A stretch of 64,000 bases of DNA from Liquorilactobacillus sucicola DSM 21376 = JCM 15457 (GCF_000612445.1 NZ_BALC01000001.1:587419-651418); one strand, 5' to 3'; positions 46,360 through 56,414 are shown, numbered from the stretch's first letter. Numbers and translations: made by a program. The notes: generated from the sequence alone by a model not told the origin.

Positions 46360-47958
46360 CTATTTCTCGGTTAGTTCTGCCAGATTCCTCCAAAAACGTA
46401 TCTGAAATTTCCAAACTATCGCTCCACTTAGTGCTAGCATGACGAGAGTAAATAGCCCATTGACAAGTAAGGGCATATTAGCGTACTTAATCAAGGCATA
46501 GTATCCTAAAATAAAAATTGCTGATACTATCAGTCCTCCAAATAAAAACAGCATGAACATAGTTGTTCCACCACCACGATTAAATAATTGTGTAATGTTG
46601 CTCCATGATAAATCGCGTAAACGCCAGTCACGAGCATAGTAAATTAAGCTGAACAAATATGACCCCCACGTCACGCCAATCAACACGACAACGAGATTTA
46701 AAATGGCCATATGCAACAATATCCCGATAGCTGCAGTTAACACAAGGAGATAAATCGTCTGTAAAAACCACATTGTAAGAAATTTCAAGCGCAAATATGC
46801 TTTAAATGACAAAGGGAGTGTTTGAACAAAGAATAGATTGCCCCGATCCAATGAAATTCCTAGTGCAGTTAGTGAGTATGGGCCAAGCGACATCATACTG
46901 ATGGCAAAACCAACGGCAAAGAACACCCCGCAATACGTTAGTGCTGTCTTCTCAAAAACACCGCCTGTTCCACCAGATATGAGCCCTGCCCCAAACATAA
47001 TAAACGGTAAAGCCATCATAGAAAGGCTCTGCATCAACAAGGTAGGATCCTGCAACAGTTTTAGATTATATCTGATCAATTGATTGGTCAGAGAGCGCGA
47101 ACTTCGTGTGCGTTTTAACTTTTTCCGAGAGGATTTACCATTTTTATGTTCAACCAGTAGTTGTGGTAATAGCCAACGATCTGCCAATACTGTCAACATA
47201 ACATCAATTATTATAATTCCTATGAAAAAGAATAACGCTTTCCCGCTGAGGGGCGAAACTATAATTTCGTGCAGCCAATTAAATCCGAGCAAGCCCGTCT
47301 GACTCGCAGATGCAGATTCAGCTGTATTATTGATTAATAATATAGCTGCCATCATAACTATAAATGAAACTGCCAGCAATAGGAACGTCATCAATTTTTG
47401 ATGTTGCCGAAAAACCTTAGTTTGAGCTAGGCCAAAAACAATAAAGGTACATATTAAAAAGAGCAGAATAAGATATAAGATAAACAAAACGATACTGATT
47501 GGTAAACTAAAAGCCCAATTATTTGCTTTAATACCAGTAATGACAAACACCCACAAAACAGGGATGGCAAATGATAGATTAGCCATTTGGACAACCAATG
47601 CTTTTGCTAAATAAATTGTACGTTGACTAAATGGCAAGGGGAGATATGCCCCTTGATCATTGCTCTCAAAGAAAACATTATTCATGACACTAATATTTTG
47701 GCTAACCAACAGCAACGTAAATAAAGCAACAAATTTTGTGAAAGCTGCAGTTTGCTTTGCCAAATCAAATCCCAACATCATAAAACCATACAAAGCGGTA
47801 AAAAGTATCCCGATCAATATGTATTGCCGAATTAACGAAATCGTTAGTTCTCGGCCCCTTTTTCCATTTTGCCGCGCTTTATTCGTCGCTTGTGGATTGG
47901 CATAGAGAAGATTTATCTTGGTTAATTGCCATAATTGGCTCTTATTCACTTGCGTCAC
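46360..47958 (-). CDS. ABC exporter permease
   Basis: The 532-residue protein has about 12 hydrophobic segments and no ATPase motifs. It pairs with the ATPase gene just upstream, which it overlaps by 17 bases. Large permeases of this kind in lactobacilli belong to drug, bacteriocin or lipid export systems; the substrate cannot be inferred. A basic cytoplasmic loop (KNGKSSRKKLKRTRSSRS) lies near the middle. Confidence 0.75.
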   Translation of the reverse strand: MTQVNKSQLWQLTKINLLYANPQATNKARQNGKRGRELTISLIRQYILIGILFTALYGFMMLGFDLAKQTAAFTKFVALFTLLLVSQNISVMNNVFFESNDQGAYLPLPFSQRTIYLAKALVVQMANLSFAIPVLWVFVITGIKANNWAFSLPISIVLFILYLILLFLICTFIVFGLAQTKVFRQHQKLMTFLLLAVSFIVMMAAILLINNTAESASASQTGLLGFNWLHEIIVSPLSGKALFFFIGIIIIDVMLTVLADRWLLPQLLVEHKNGKSSRKKLKRTRSSRSLTNQLIRYNLKLLQDPTLLMQSLSMMALPFIMFGAGLISGGTGGVFEKTALTYCGVFFAVGFAISMMSLGPYSLTALGISLDRGNLFFVQTLPLSFKAYLRLKFLTMWFLQTIYLLVLTAAIGILLHMAILNLVVVLIGVTWGSYLFSLIYYARDWRLRDLSWSNITQLFNRGGGTTMFMLFLFGGLIVSAIFILGYYALIKYANMPLLVNGLFTLVMLALSGAIVWKFQIRFWRNLAELTEK

Positions 47959-48709
47959 TTCCCTCTAATTCACTAACGATTTTCGTATCACTTTGGCGTC
48001 CAACCATATTCAAATAAATCGTTTCTAATGACTTTTCAGGCATTGTTGAAAGCAAATGTGCTACACTTCCGTTGTAAATCAGTTCACCCTTTTTTAAAAT
48101 AGCAAGTTCGTCGCACAACTCTTCAGCAGTTGCGAGATCATGGGTTGAAAAAATCACCATTTTCCCTTTTTCAGCATGTGCGCGCATCAACTTCTTCAAA
48201 TCATAGGCCGCCTGTGGGTCTAGTCCCGTCATTGGTTCATCTAAAACCCAGATATCCGGATCAGGCAGAAGCGCTCCAATAACAATTGCTTTTTGCCTCA
48301 TTCCATGTGAAAAATCAGCAATCGGCGTGTCTATCTCATCCTGCATATTAAAAAGTGCTACCAATCTTTCCAAACGAGCTTGCTTAAGCTCACTTGGAAT
48401 CTGATATGCAGATGTAATCAGATCCCAATAATCATTGGCTGTCAATTCAAGAAAAATATCTGGTGAATCCGGTACATAGCCAACCTTTTGCTTAATTGCC
48501 AGCCGATTGTCCGTGAGCTTCATCCCGTCAACAACAACATCACCACTAGTTTGACGAATAACACTCACCAAGGTCTTAATCGTTGTTGATTTACCAGCTC
48601 CATTATGACCTAGGAAACCAAAAATTTTTCCACTCGGTATTTCTAACGATAAATCTGCTAATGCAACCTTCTGACCGTACACTTTTCTTAGATGCTTGAA
48701 TGTAATCAA
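47942..48709 (-). CDS. ABC transporter ATP-binding protein
   Basis: The 255-residue ATPase has Walker A GHNGAGKST, a modified signature FSHGMRQKA in place of LSGGQ, Walker B WVLDEPMTGLD and the H-loop STHD. Modified signatures of this kind are common in ABC-2/EcsA-like exporters. Translation begins at TTG about nine bases after GGGGGA. It drives the adjacent permease. Confidence 0.88.
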   Translation of the reverse strand: MITFKHLRKVYGQKVALADLSLEIPSGKIFGFLGHNGAGKSTTIKTLVSVIRQTSGDVVVDGMKLTDNRLAIKQKVGYVPDSPDIFLELTANDYWDLITSAYQIPSELKQARLERLVALFNMQDEIDTPIADFSHGMRQKAIVIGALLPDPDIWVLDEPMTGLDPQAAYDLKKLMRAHAEKGKMVIFSTHDLATAEELCDELAILKKGELIYNGSVAHLLSTMPEKSLETIYLNMVGRQSDTKIVSELEGSDASE

Positions 48710-48821
48710 ATTATTTTTCCCCCATTTCAGTATTTTTATTTTCTCAAACTAAACCTGCTTGTCAAGTACAACTGTTACGACCATCTAACAAAATATATCC
48801 ACCAGCCGTTGTCATTTAGAC

Positions 48822-48857
48822 AATAAAAATGATCGTCAGCATTACTAGTAACGATCA
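48822..48857 (-). terminator. Hairpin terminator after the LOG-family gene region
   Basis: TGATCGT and ACGATCA (48830-48857) pair around a short loop, with T5 on the minus strand side. It lies just downstream of the LOG-family gene (transcribed from 49459 to 48878). Confidence 0.55.
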
Positions 48858-48877
48858 CCTAATCTATCTTAAAATTA

Positions 48878-49459
48878 TTAAATGCTACTTGCTTTGGGAT
48901 ATGTACGAATTTTAGGTGGAATGTATGCCGCCATAAAATCGAAAATATCTTCCAATGAATCTGAAAACAACAACTTTTTCCTATCTGCTGCTGTTAGAAA
49001 CTCTTTCTTCGTCATTTCATCAAACATTGTTTTTAATGGATTATAATAGCCGTTAACGTTATAGAAAACACAAGGATTAGGATTATCTCCCAGTCTTGCC
49101 CATGAGAAAGCTTCAATTATTTCTTCCAAGGTTCCCGGTCCGCCTGGTAATGCAATACTTCCATCAGAAATCGCCAGCATTGTTTGCTTTCTGACTGACA
49201 TGTTTTCAACCACTTTCAAATCAGTTAACCGCGCAAAAGCTGCCCCGCGTTCTACGAGCTCTTGTGGCATAACACCATGAACCTTACCACCTTCAAACAG
49301 CACTTGCTTCGCCAAAATCCCCATTAAACCAACTCCGCCACCACCGTAAACCAGCTCAAGATCATGCGTGGCTAGATATGTTCCTAACTTAATTGCCGCT
49401 TGCTGGTAAGCGACATCATTCCCCTCAGAAGCTCCGCAATAAACGGCAATTTTTTTCAT
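48878..49459 (-). CDS. LOG family protein (TIGR00730, cytokinin riboside 5'-monophosphate phosphoribohydrolase-like)
   Basis: The 193-residue Rossmann-fold protein carries YGGGGVGLMG and the LOG motif PGGPGTLEE. Family members hydrolyse nucleoside 5'-monophosphates to base and ribose 5-phosphate. The length and start (MKKIAVYCGAS) are standard. It is monocistronic, with a hairpin at 49532-49555 upstream ending any readthrough from further upstream. Confidence 0.85.
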   Translation of the reverse strand: MKKIAVYCGASEGNDVAYQQAAIKLGTYLATHDLELVYGGGGVGLMGILAKQVLFEGGKVHGVMPQELVERGAAFARLTDLKVVENMSVRKQTMLAISDGSIALPGGPGTLEEIIEAFSWARLGDNPNPCVFYNVNGYYNPLKTMFDEMTKKEFLTAADRKKLLFSDSLEDIFDFMAAYIPPKIRTYPKASSI

Positions 49460-49531
49460 ATTTTTCTCCTCTTATTTCAAGATAGTCGACGGTGAATCGA
49501 ATATCATTCTACCATTTTTGGCACAAATAAA

Positions 49532-49555
49532 AAACTGCCAGCGCCCTAGCAGTTT
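49532..49555 (-). terminator. Short terminator between ncRNA copy 1 and the LOG gene
   Basis: AAACTGC and GCAGTTT pair, with a T-rich run following on the minus strand. Confidence 0.5.
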
Positions 49556-49656
49556 ACTAATCGTCTTCAAAACAAATACTCTGCTTTTCTGTTTCGACAT
49601 CCAAATGTTTTAATTTTTTATAACAGAAGGTATTCAATGCTGAACATTATAAGAGC

Positions 49657-49921
49657 AAAAAAAAACAGCCCAGCAAGATAAAGTTCAAGCTCTTTACACT
49701 TCACTTTTCTCTTCCGATCTAACTAACTCAATCTTTAACAACCTCGAATTCTTTCAAAATCATCATCAATTTTATTAATTATCTCGCTGGACTGTTGTTG
49801 CATAAGGGATAGCCAAACTCTAACCTCTTTTCTAACTGTCTTACGACAGCTTTCTTTGCCTAACTACCGTGCAAGCATGGTGTCAAGCTTCAGATTATAG
49901 CGTTCGCTATAATCCCTTACA
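49657..49921 (-). ncRNA. Putative structured ncRNA, copy 1
   Basis: A ~265-nt intergenic transcript is predicted from a TTGCAT-16-TATAAT promoter (49928-49955). The 5' half is a multibranch domain. P1 is TAAGGGAT/ATCCCTTA (49912-49919 with 49803-49810) and P2 is GATTATAGC/GCTATAATC. There are one or two more hairpins, including CTGTC/GACAG. The 3' half is a long hairpin in which CCAGCGAGATAA (49779-49790) pairs over 12 bp with TTATCTTGCTGG (49670-49681), ending in nine T residues. A second copy with the same layout lies at 60719-60982. The family is unknown to me. Confidence 0.7.
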
Positions 49922-50117
49922 CTTTTTATTATAAGCCTTTTTCTAATTAATGCAAGCGTTTTACTATTCTGGAGCAAACAAGAGTTTCATAGTATATTTT
50001 TTCTACTCTTTATCATATCTGGATTTGTTTTTAATCGCTTTAGTTCTAGCAAAAGTGCTAAGGATCAGATTTTACTGCTGAATCTGACTTGTTGCACCTA
50101 TGTTTTATAAAAAAAGC

Positions 50118-51575
50118 TTAAAAAAAAGCGCTATATCTTTCACCTTGCACATTATATGTCAATGGTTGCGCATTTTTTTTAAAAACTAATACCCGTTCAC
50201 ATACTTGATATAAAAACTGCGGATCATGACTAATAGTTAAAAATGTAGTTGAGAATTGTTCGCGATGCTTTCTAATTACTCTAATAATACATTGCAGACT
50301 TTCTTGGTCGAGTCCAGATGAAGGTTCATCTAAAATCAATATCTTGGGATGGTGCAGAAGTGCTGTTGCAAGAACAAGTCTTTGCTTTTCACCGCCGGAC
50401 AAAGTTGCTGGGTGTCTTTCTTTTAAATGACCTATCTTTAAATCTCGCAGCAACTGTTCGGCTTCAGCGGTCAGCACTGGCGTTTGTTCCAAATTTAAAA
50501 ATAATTCTCTCCAGACACTGTCAGCAAAAAGCTGATATGTTGTTTCTTGCATCACATACCATACCTCTTTTTGCAGTCTCCAACGTGATGCCCTTTTATT
50601 TTCCAAGAAAATTTTACCGTGTGTCGGTGTTATCAACCCCGCCAGTAATTTTGCAAACGTCGATTTTCCGACCCCATTCTTCCCGATTAGGCCAATACTT
50701 TCTCCTGGTGTGACAGCCAGACCAATCTCTCGCAATAATTTGTTTTGCCTGCGATTATATCCAAAACTTACATTCATCGCCGTTAACAGTTTATTATCTT
50801 TTTGCTCTGTCTGTCGAATATGCGCTGCTATTTCTGAAAAGGAATCTATTTCAAGTGACCGCAAACCCATTTTACTTCTTTGTTCTGCAGTTAGACTTTT
50901 TAATTGATGCGGCGTAAATTCAGCTTTAATCTGCCCATCTTTCAGATAGATAAATCTGTCTATGACCGGTAACAGGTAAAATAAGCGATGCTCTGCAATA
51001 ATCAAACTAGTTTTACGCGGCAAATTCAACAGTAAGTCACGAATATGCAATATTTCAGGTAAATCGAGATTAGCTGATGGTTCATCCATTACCAAAAGTT
51101 CAGGATTAGTCGATGTAGCTACTGCAAAAGCAACACTTTGCTTTTGTCCGCTTGAAAGTTTCGCCGGTGACTGTTTTAAAAGGCCTTCTAACTTAAAATC
51201 TGCCGTTATTTTTTCACTCTGCCGCTGTATTTCCTTTGTATCATTTAAAAAATTACCGAGTCTTAATGTTAATTCATCAGCAACATTTTTTGCAAAGAAT
51301 TGATTTCGCGGGTCCTGAAAAACATTTCCAATTATCTTAGTTAATTCGTTAGCAGACCACTCAGACAGCCTTTTGTTTTTCAAACTCAATGTTCCATTTA
51401 TTCGATCCTCGTTAAAAAAAGTAGCTACTCCATTGATCAATTGCAGTAATGATGATTTTCCTGAACCAGACGGGCCAATAAATGCAACTTTTTCACCGTC
51501 TTTAATCTCCAAATTGATATCCGATAAAATATTTTTTTTATTTACTAAATATTCCACGTGCTCCAGTTTTAACAT
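50118..51575 (-). CDS. ECF transporter ATPase, fused double-domain EcfA
   Basis: The 485-residue protein holds two complete ATPase domains. The first has Walker A GPSGSGKSSLL, signature LSSGQKQS and Walker B LLVMDEPSANLD. The second has GKNGVGKSTFA, LSGGEKQR and LILDEPSSGLD. It would energise the EcfT/S-component pair encoded just upstream in the same operon. The start codon nearly overlaps the restored end of ecfT. Confidence 0.88.
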   Translation of the reverse strand: MLKLEHVEYLVNKKNILSDINLEIKDGEKVAFIGPSGSGKSSLLQLINGVATFFNEDRINGTLSLKNKRLSEWSANELTKIIGNVFQDPRNQFFAKNVADELTLRLGNFLNDTKEIQRQSEKITADFKLEGLLKQSPAKLSSGQKQSVAFAVATSTNPELLVMDEPSANLDLPEILHIRDLLLNLPRKTSLIIAEHRLFYLLPVIDRFIYLKDGQIKAEFTPHQLKSLTAEQRSKMGLRSLEIDSFSEIAAHIRQTEQKDNKLLTAMNVSFGYNRRQNKLLREIGLAVTPGESIGLIGKNGVGKSTFAKLLAGLITPTHGKIFLENKRASRWRLQKEVWYVMQETTYQLFADSVWRELFLNLEQTPVLTAEAEQLLRDLKIGHLKERHPATLSGGEKQRLVLATALLHHPKILILDEPSSGLDQESLQCIIRVIRKHREQFSTTFLTISHDPQFLYQVCERVLVFKKNAQPLTYNVQGERYSAFF

Positions 51576-51698
51576 TTTAAATTACCCCACTCAAACTCAT
51601 AGCGGCAGACAGCAAAATCAATATCAGAAAAGCACCTCCTAAAAATGTTCCAAAGCTTTTACTGCAGAGTCGCTGTGATCTAACCTTGATCGGTTCGA

Positions 51699-52274
51699 TC
51701 AGCCTTCTGTATAAGCCGCAACGCTCAGATCATCAATCAGTTTAGTCGTTCGCATCAATGTAGGAACTAAGTAATAGTCCATAATCAGCAGCGGTCTGCG
51801 AAAATAAATTGGGTTTCTGAAAGAAAGTCCGTGCGTTAAACGAGCTTGTCGAATTTCATGCAATTCATCACTGAGGATAGCAAAATAACGCAAGCCAACG
51901 ATTAATGCCATTTGTAGTTGGTTTGGAATTTTGAAACTAGCCATTACACTCCGCAATTCATTTATCGGTATTAACCCCAGAGAAACACCAAATATCATAG
52001 TTGGCAGTAATTTAAATAAAATGGTTATCAACCAGCCCAGCAATCCAATATATGTATTCGTTGTTCTCAATATTAGAATAAGCAACAGCGAGGTTAATAG
52101 CGTCACACATAAATATTTTAAACCTGGTTTGAAGGCACCTTGTATAAAAAGGTATGCCACACCAAACAATGCCAACACGAATGATTCTGTCAAACTAACA
52201 AAGAAAGTTAGACTGATAATTAACACAAAGGTCAGTATTTGAAAGAAAGGATCTATTTTTTTAAAAGTCATCAA
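51699..52274 (-). CDS. ECF transporter transmembrane subunit EcfT, frameshifted C-terminus
   Basis: The 191-residue EcfT/CbiQ-family protein has four to five helices and the coupling motif region (VGLRYFAILSDELHEIRQARLTHG, then TTKLIDDLSVAAYTEG). It stops about 40 residues short of the usual length. Another frame just after the stop encodes VRSQRLCSKSFGTF and a hydrophobic segment, GAFLILILLSAAMSLSGVI, ending at 51577. That fits the missing last helix, so a one-base indel near 51700 is likely. Fourteen bases overlap the S-component gene. Confidence 0.78.
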   Translation of the reverse strand: MMTFKKIDPFFQILTFVLIISLTFFVSLTESFVLALFGVAYLFIQGAFKPGLKYLCVTLLTSLLLILILRTTNTYIGLLGWLITILFKLLPTMIFGVSLGLIPINELRSVMASFKIPNQLQMALIVGLRYFAILSDELHEIRQARLTHGLSFRNPIYFRRPLLIMDYYLVPTLMRTTKLIDDLSVAAYTEG

Positions 52275-52866
52275 GATATCCTGCCTTACGAAAATGCTTG
52301 TTTAATATTTTTTCACTGATCCAACAACCAAAAACACCAAGCACAAAAGTAAAGAGTAGATTTCCACCTACCCAGAATGGATTAGTGGCAAAAGATTGCA
52401 ACTTATCAATTAAAGAATCCGTATACTTCATCTTCTCAAAAAACTGTTGTCCTAAAAGATATAATGTAAACATATCGCCAAAGCCTAACCCAGCAGCATA
52501 GACACCATAAGCCAGAGCTTGACGAGAAAAATTACGATAATTTTTAGGATTGCCGCCTAATATCAATTCCCCAATGATTCCCAAAACTACAGAATATGGA
52601 AGGATAATAACAATCCCCATCAATGCATAAATCAGTCCCAAGACAAGGCTGAAGCCGAATAATGCCCCCCTTTTACCAACTCGATAGGCCATTAATAAAT
52701 AAATCAGCGACACTGGCAGCAGACAAATCCCACTGATCAGCGGCCAAGCTATTGGTAGCAAAAAGCTAAATGCCACTCCCATAGCTGCCATAACTATATA
52801 TGCTAAAACTGAGTATAAAACAACTGCCACATAATCCTTGCTTGTAAATTTTTTTACTTTTTTCAT
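52261..52866 (-). CDS. ECF transporter substrate-binding S component (Trep_Strep-like)
   Basis: The 201-residue integral membrane protein has about six helices and a basic N-terminus (MKKVKKFTSKDY), matching the Trep_Strep (TIGR02185) type of S component. Its substrate is not known. It is embedded between a heterodimeric ABC pair and EcfT/EcfA, an arrangement also seen in metallophore uptake loci of streptococci as I recall. Its start overlaps the stop of the preceding ABC gene. Confidence 0.75.
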   Translation of the reverse strand: MKKVKKFTSKDYVAVVLYSVLAYIVMAAMGVAFSFLLPIAWPLISGICLLPVSLIYLLMAYRVGKRGALFGFSLVLGLIYALMGIVIILPYSVVLGIIGELILGGNPKNYRNFSRQALAYGVYAAGLGFGDMFTLYLLGQQFFEKMKYTDSLIDKLQSFATNPFWVGGNLLFTFVLGVFGCWISEKILNKHFRKAGYLDDF

Positions 52867-54623
52867 TATTGACCTTCTCCTTCACTCTCCATCAAGCCAA
52901 CTGACGAAGTTTCATTTATTTCAAACTGCCAAAGTCTAGCAAATACCCCTCTTTTTTTCAGTAGTTCCTCTTTCGTTCCAGTTTCCACTAGTCTTCCATC
53001 ATCCATAACTAAAATCTGATCGGCAGTTTCAATGGTTTTTAAACGATGAGCAACTACAACTACTGTCTTATTTTTTACCAGTTTGCTCAGTGCCTTTTGC
53101 ACGTAATATTCATTTTCATAATCCAGTCCGGAGCTTGTCTCATCAAGAAACAGCAGTGGACTATTTTTCAAAATAGCACGTGCGATCGCAATTCGTTGCC
53201 GTTGTCCCCCCGAAAGCAACGAGCCGTTCTCACCAATCACTGTGTCGTACCCCATTGCTAGATCACGTACAAATTCATCACACTGTGCCAAATCGGCCGC
53301 TGCCATAATCTCCTGTTCCGTTGCATCGGGCCGTCCAATTCTAATATTTTCTCTGACTGAACTATTGAACAGTACAACATCTTGAAAAACCATTGAAACT
53401 TGTTCAAATAAAGTACTAGAATCAATGCCCTTGAGATCGACTCCGTTAAGTAAAATCTCGCCAGAATCATATGAATAAAGCTTGGACAGCAAGCGCAAGA
53501 GTGTTGTTTTACCAGATCCTGATGGTCCGACTATAGCTGTTACTTTTTTCTCTGGAATGTAGAAGGAAGATCCCTTAATAATTTCATCCTTTCCGTTATA
53601 ACTAAAACGCAGGTTATTTACAGTAAAATCATAGTGCTCAAAAACTGGTTTAAGTAATGCTTGCTCAGGCTTCTTATTGTAAAGCTGTTGTAGTCTCTTA
53701 ATTCTTACCTGAGTGTAACGGTATAAAGAAACATTCTCGAAAATACTGATGATCAGGCTGTTAAGACGCGTTGCAACCAATAAGAAGATAAGGAAGGTTA
53801 ATAAATCTATTCGCCCTGTACTCCACCAATAACCACCAATAATTAAAATCAATCCTAAATTAAGCTGAATAATACTGGTGATCAAGCCTTGGGAAATAGC
53901 TGTAGGTAATTCTGTTCGCAGATGCTCTGTTTCCTGCTGATCTAATAACTGTTGCAGTTCTTTCTTTGTCTGTTTTACATGATTAAAGAAACGAATTTCC
54001 GGCATACATTCGATAAACTCCTGAAAAACAGAACTCTGTTTTGTTAATTGTTCCGCGTATTTTTCATGCGCTCGTTTCTCCATTCGACCTGAGAGCCAAA
54101 AAATAAAAGCTGCAAGAGGATAGGTTGCAAACAAGATTAATGTCATCCATGGATCATATATTCCGAGCCCTATTAAACACACCAACATGAAACCAAGAAT
54201 TCCCGTCATTTTTGGCATTCCATGACTGAAGAAACGTTCTTGGTCAGCTACATCATTAAGTAAAATATTAGCTAGTTGTGCCGTACTGTGCTGTGAATAG
54301 TAACTGATTGGTAACTCGCGCATCTTTTTTATCAGTCGTAAACGATTAGTTTCACTTTCCTTGTAGGCTGCGACGTACAAAAAAGTGTAGTCAAAATAGT
54401 TGGTTATATAAAGCAGAATAATAACTGCTAAAACTGCTATTGCTAACGAAAATGGAGTAAAGGAAAAATTACTTTGTCCCTGTAAACTCATGATAACCAC
54501 GATAAATAAAGCCATAGGCAGCATACTTGCTAAATTATTTATCAACTCCAATGAAGATGACTTAAGATAGTTTTTCGCACCTTGCTGTGATAGTGCGAAT
54601 TTCTTTGCAATTTTTTCGATCAT
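52866..54623 (-). CDS. ABC transporter half-unit 2 (membrane-ATPase fusion)
   Basis: The 585-residue protein has an N-terminal six-helix type IV (exporter-fold) membrane domain. Its C-terminal ATPase has Walker A GPSGSGKTTLL, signature LLSGGQRQRIAIARA, Walker B LLFLDETSSGLD and an H-loop histidine in VAHRLKT. It pairs with the gene upstream, overlapping it by four bases (ATGA). Some heterodimers of this type (IrtAB, YbtPQ) import siderophores despite an exporter fold. Confidence 0.88.
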   Translation of the reverse strand: MIEKIAKKFALSQQGAKNYLKSSSLELINNLASMLPMALFIVVIMSLQGQSNFSFTPFSLAIAVLAVIILLYITNYFDYTFLYVAAYKESETNRLRLIKKMRELPISYYSQHSTAQLANILLNDVADQERFFSHGMPKMTGILGFMLVCLIGLGIYDPWMTLILFATYPLAAFIFWLSGRMEKRAHEKYAEQLTKQSSVFQEFIECMPEIRFFNHVKQTKKELQQLLDQQETEHLRTELPTAISQGLITSIIQLNLGLILIIGGYWWSTGRIDLLTFLIFLLVATRLNSLIISIFENVSLYRYTQVRIKRLQQLYNKKPEQALLKPVFEHYDFTVNNLRFSYNGKDEIIKGSSFYIPEKKVTAIVGPSGSGKTTLLRLLSKLYSYDSGEILLNGVDLKGIDSSTLFEQVSMVFQDVVLFNSSVRENIRIGRPDATEQEIMAAADLAQCDEFVRDLAMGYDTVIGENGSLLSGGQRQRIAIARAILKNSPLLFLDETSSGLDYENEYYVQKALSKLVKNKTVVVVAHRLKTIETADQILVMDDGRLVETGTKEELLKKRGVFARLWQFEINETSSVGLMESEGEGQ

Positions 54624-56371
54624 TTACCTTCACCCAATTTCCATTGCTGTGTTTGTTCATGCATTCTGATCATTTCGCGATACTTGCCATTACGTGAGAC
54701 CAATTCCTTGTGTGTTCCACTTTCAACTAGTTTGCCTTGGTCGAAAACCAGCACTTGAGCTGCATCTTTAGTAATTTTCAATTTATGATCAATAACAATC
54801 AGTGTTTTCTCTGCTGCTAATTTACTAATTGCAAGCTGCATTTGAGATTCATTCTCAGTGTCAATCGAAGCAGTAACTTCATCTAATATAACAATCTGCG
54901 AAGCGCTTAAAAAGGCTTGGCAAAGTGCCAACCTTTGTTGCTCTCCCCCCGATAGATAAATGCCATCCTCACCCAATAATGTTTCCAAACCTTTAGGGAG
55001 CTTAGCGATTAAATCTTCACAACAGGCCTTTTTTAGAGCCTGATCAATTTGCTGCGTGCTTGCATTTGGATTCGCAATCTGTAAATTTTCTAAAATTGAA
55101 CGGCTGAATAGTCTACTGTTTTGCGAAACATATGTTATGTGTGACATCAGCTGATTCTCTGTTAAATTCTTAATTTCAGTTTTTCCTATAAAAATTCTAC
55201 CTGTGTAATTTTTATAGGCCCCAATTATAAGTCGAGCAACAGTTGACTTTCCACTGCCGCTCGCACCAACAATAACTGTCATTCTTTGCGGTGAAATATC
55301 AAAACTGATATTTTCTAAGGCTGTTTTTTTTGAATCATATGAAAATGTCACGTTTTCAAAAGAAAGCCTGTCATTTGCAAAATCTGCTGGTATGGTTGAC
55401 AAGGACTCAGAAGGCGGTGTCGTTTGATGCTTAACAAACATATTGTCCACACGATCAAGTGCCTGCATAGCCAAAGTCAGGTTTTCCCCTATGTACATGA
55501 CTTTGATCAGTAACAAAACGACTTGCGAACTAACCAGAAGACAAAACAAGGCGCCGGCAAAATGATCGGCATTCATTGCCCGTTTACTAAGTGTAAAAAC
55601 CAATAAAAGCGGAAAAAGCTCCAGCACAATTTGATTGATCACATAGGCGCGACGGGCCGAGAAAGAGTAATTCAAGGCCCATTGCGCATAGTTAGTAATT
55701 GACGCTCTAAACTTTTTAAAAACAGTTAACGGTACGGCAAAAAGCTTGACCAGTGCAATTCCACGAATAAATTCAGTTGAAGCAGAATTCATCTCATCTA
55801 ACGCATCCATATAATGTGTCATGTCATTGGTATTGCCCATCATTTTTTTTAATAAGTATAGTGAAACAATTACTATGGCTACAATAAGTACTCCATAGAA
55901 CCAATTGATCATAAAAATGCTTCCCAAAATAATTACAGGTCCGACCACGCTGCGGACGATATCCGGGATATTATGTGCAACAAATGAATGTGTCAATGAA
56001 GCATTATCGTCAATAGTTTTGCGAATAGCACCAGATTCTTCATTATCAAAAAAGCTGAGACTGATCTTCAAAAGTTGGTTTATACCATACTTCCTGATGT
56101 TTTTTTCGACCCGGAAACCCGCCATATGGCTCAACCACAAAGCAACAAAGTAAGTTATGATTCCAAAAATAATTCCACCAAGTGCTAGTGCACCATACTT
56201 TTTCAAAACATTTACTGAAACTTGACCTGCTGAAGATAACGTAATCAATTGATAAATGCTGAAGTATGGAAACAACATCAGGATCGCACTCAAAGCTGAG
56301 AGAATAATTGATCCATACAAATGTTTGCTGTGGTCTCCGGCAATATCTAAAATGCGTCGCAAGTTCTTCAA
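54620..56371 (-). CDS. ABC transporter half-unit 1 (membrane-ATPase fusion)
   Basis: The 583-residue protein has six membrane helices followed by an ATPase domain with Walker A GASGSGKSTVA, signature YLSGGEQQRLAL, Walker B IVILDEVTAS and an H-loop in VIDHKLK. Both half-units keep the catalytic glutamate, so neither site is clearly degenerate. It is the first gene of a five-gene operon and lies behind a 39-bp perfect palindrome that overlaps a likely promoter. Confidence 0.88.
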   Translation of the reverse strand: MKNLRRILDIAGDHSKHLYGSIILSALSAILMLFPYFSIYQLITLSSAGQVSVNVLKKYGALALGGIIFGIITYFVALWLSHMAGFRVEKNIRKYGINQLLKISLSFFDNEESGAIRKTIDDNASLTHSFVAHNIPDIVRSVVGPVIILGSIFMINWFYGVLIVAIVIVSLYLLKKMMGNTNDMTHYMDALDEMNSASTEFIRGIALVKLFAVPLTVFKKFRASITNYAQWALNYSFSARRAYVINQIVLELFPLLLVFTLSKRAMNADHFAGALFCLLVSSQVVLLLIKVMYIGENLTLAMQALDRVDNMFVKHQTTPPSESLSTIPADFANDRLSFENVTFSYDSKKTALENISFDISPQRMTVIVGASGSGKSTVARLIIGAYKNYTGRIFIGKTEIKNLTENQLMSHITYVSQNSRLFSRSILENLQIANPNASTQQIDQALKKACCEDLIAKLPKGLETLLGEDGIYLSGGEQQRLALCQAFLSASQIVILDEVTASIDTENESQMQLAISKLAAEKTLIVIDHKLKITKDAAQVLVFDQGKLVESGTHKELVSRNGKYREMIRMHEQTQQWKLGEGK

Positions 56372-56414
56372 ATATCTAACCCCCTATATTATTTATTTTT
56401 GGTAATCTATATTA

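Noticed and set aside
49770..49825. A conserved 13-codon open frame in both ncRNA copies (MAIPY... ending at the same stop, TTG start after GAGG)
   Set aside because: Differences between copies are mostly non-synonymous and follow base pairing in the terminal hairpin, so RNA structure explains the conservation better than a peptide.
49657..49921. Lysine riboswitch or another classical riboswitch
   Set aside because: GAGGTTAGAG only superficially recalls lysine riboswitch motifs. The P1 helix and junction sequences do not match, and no gene follows the terminator.
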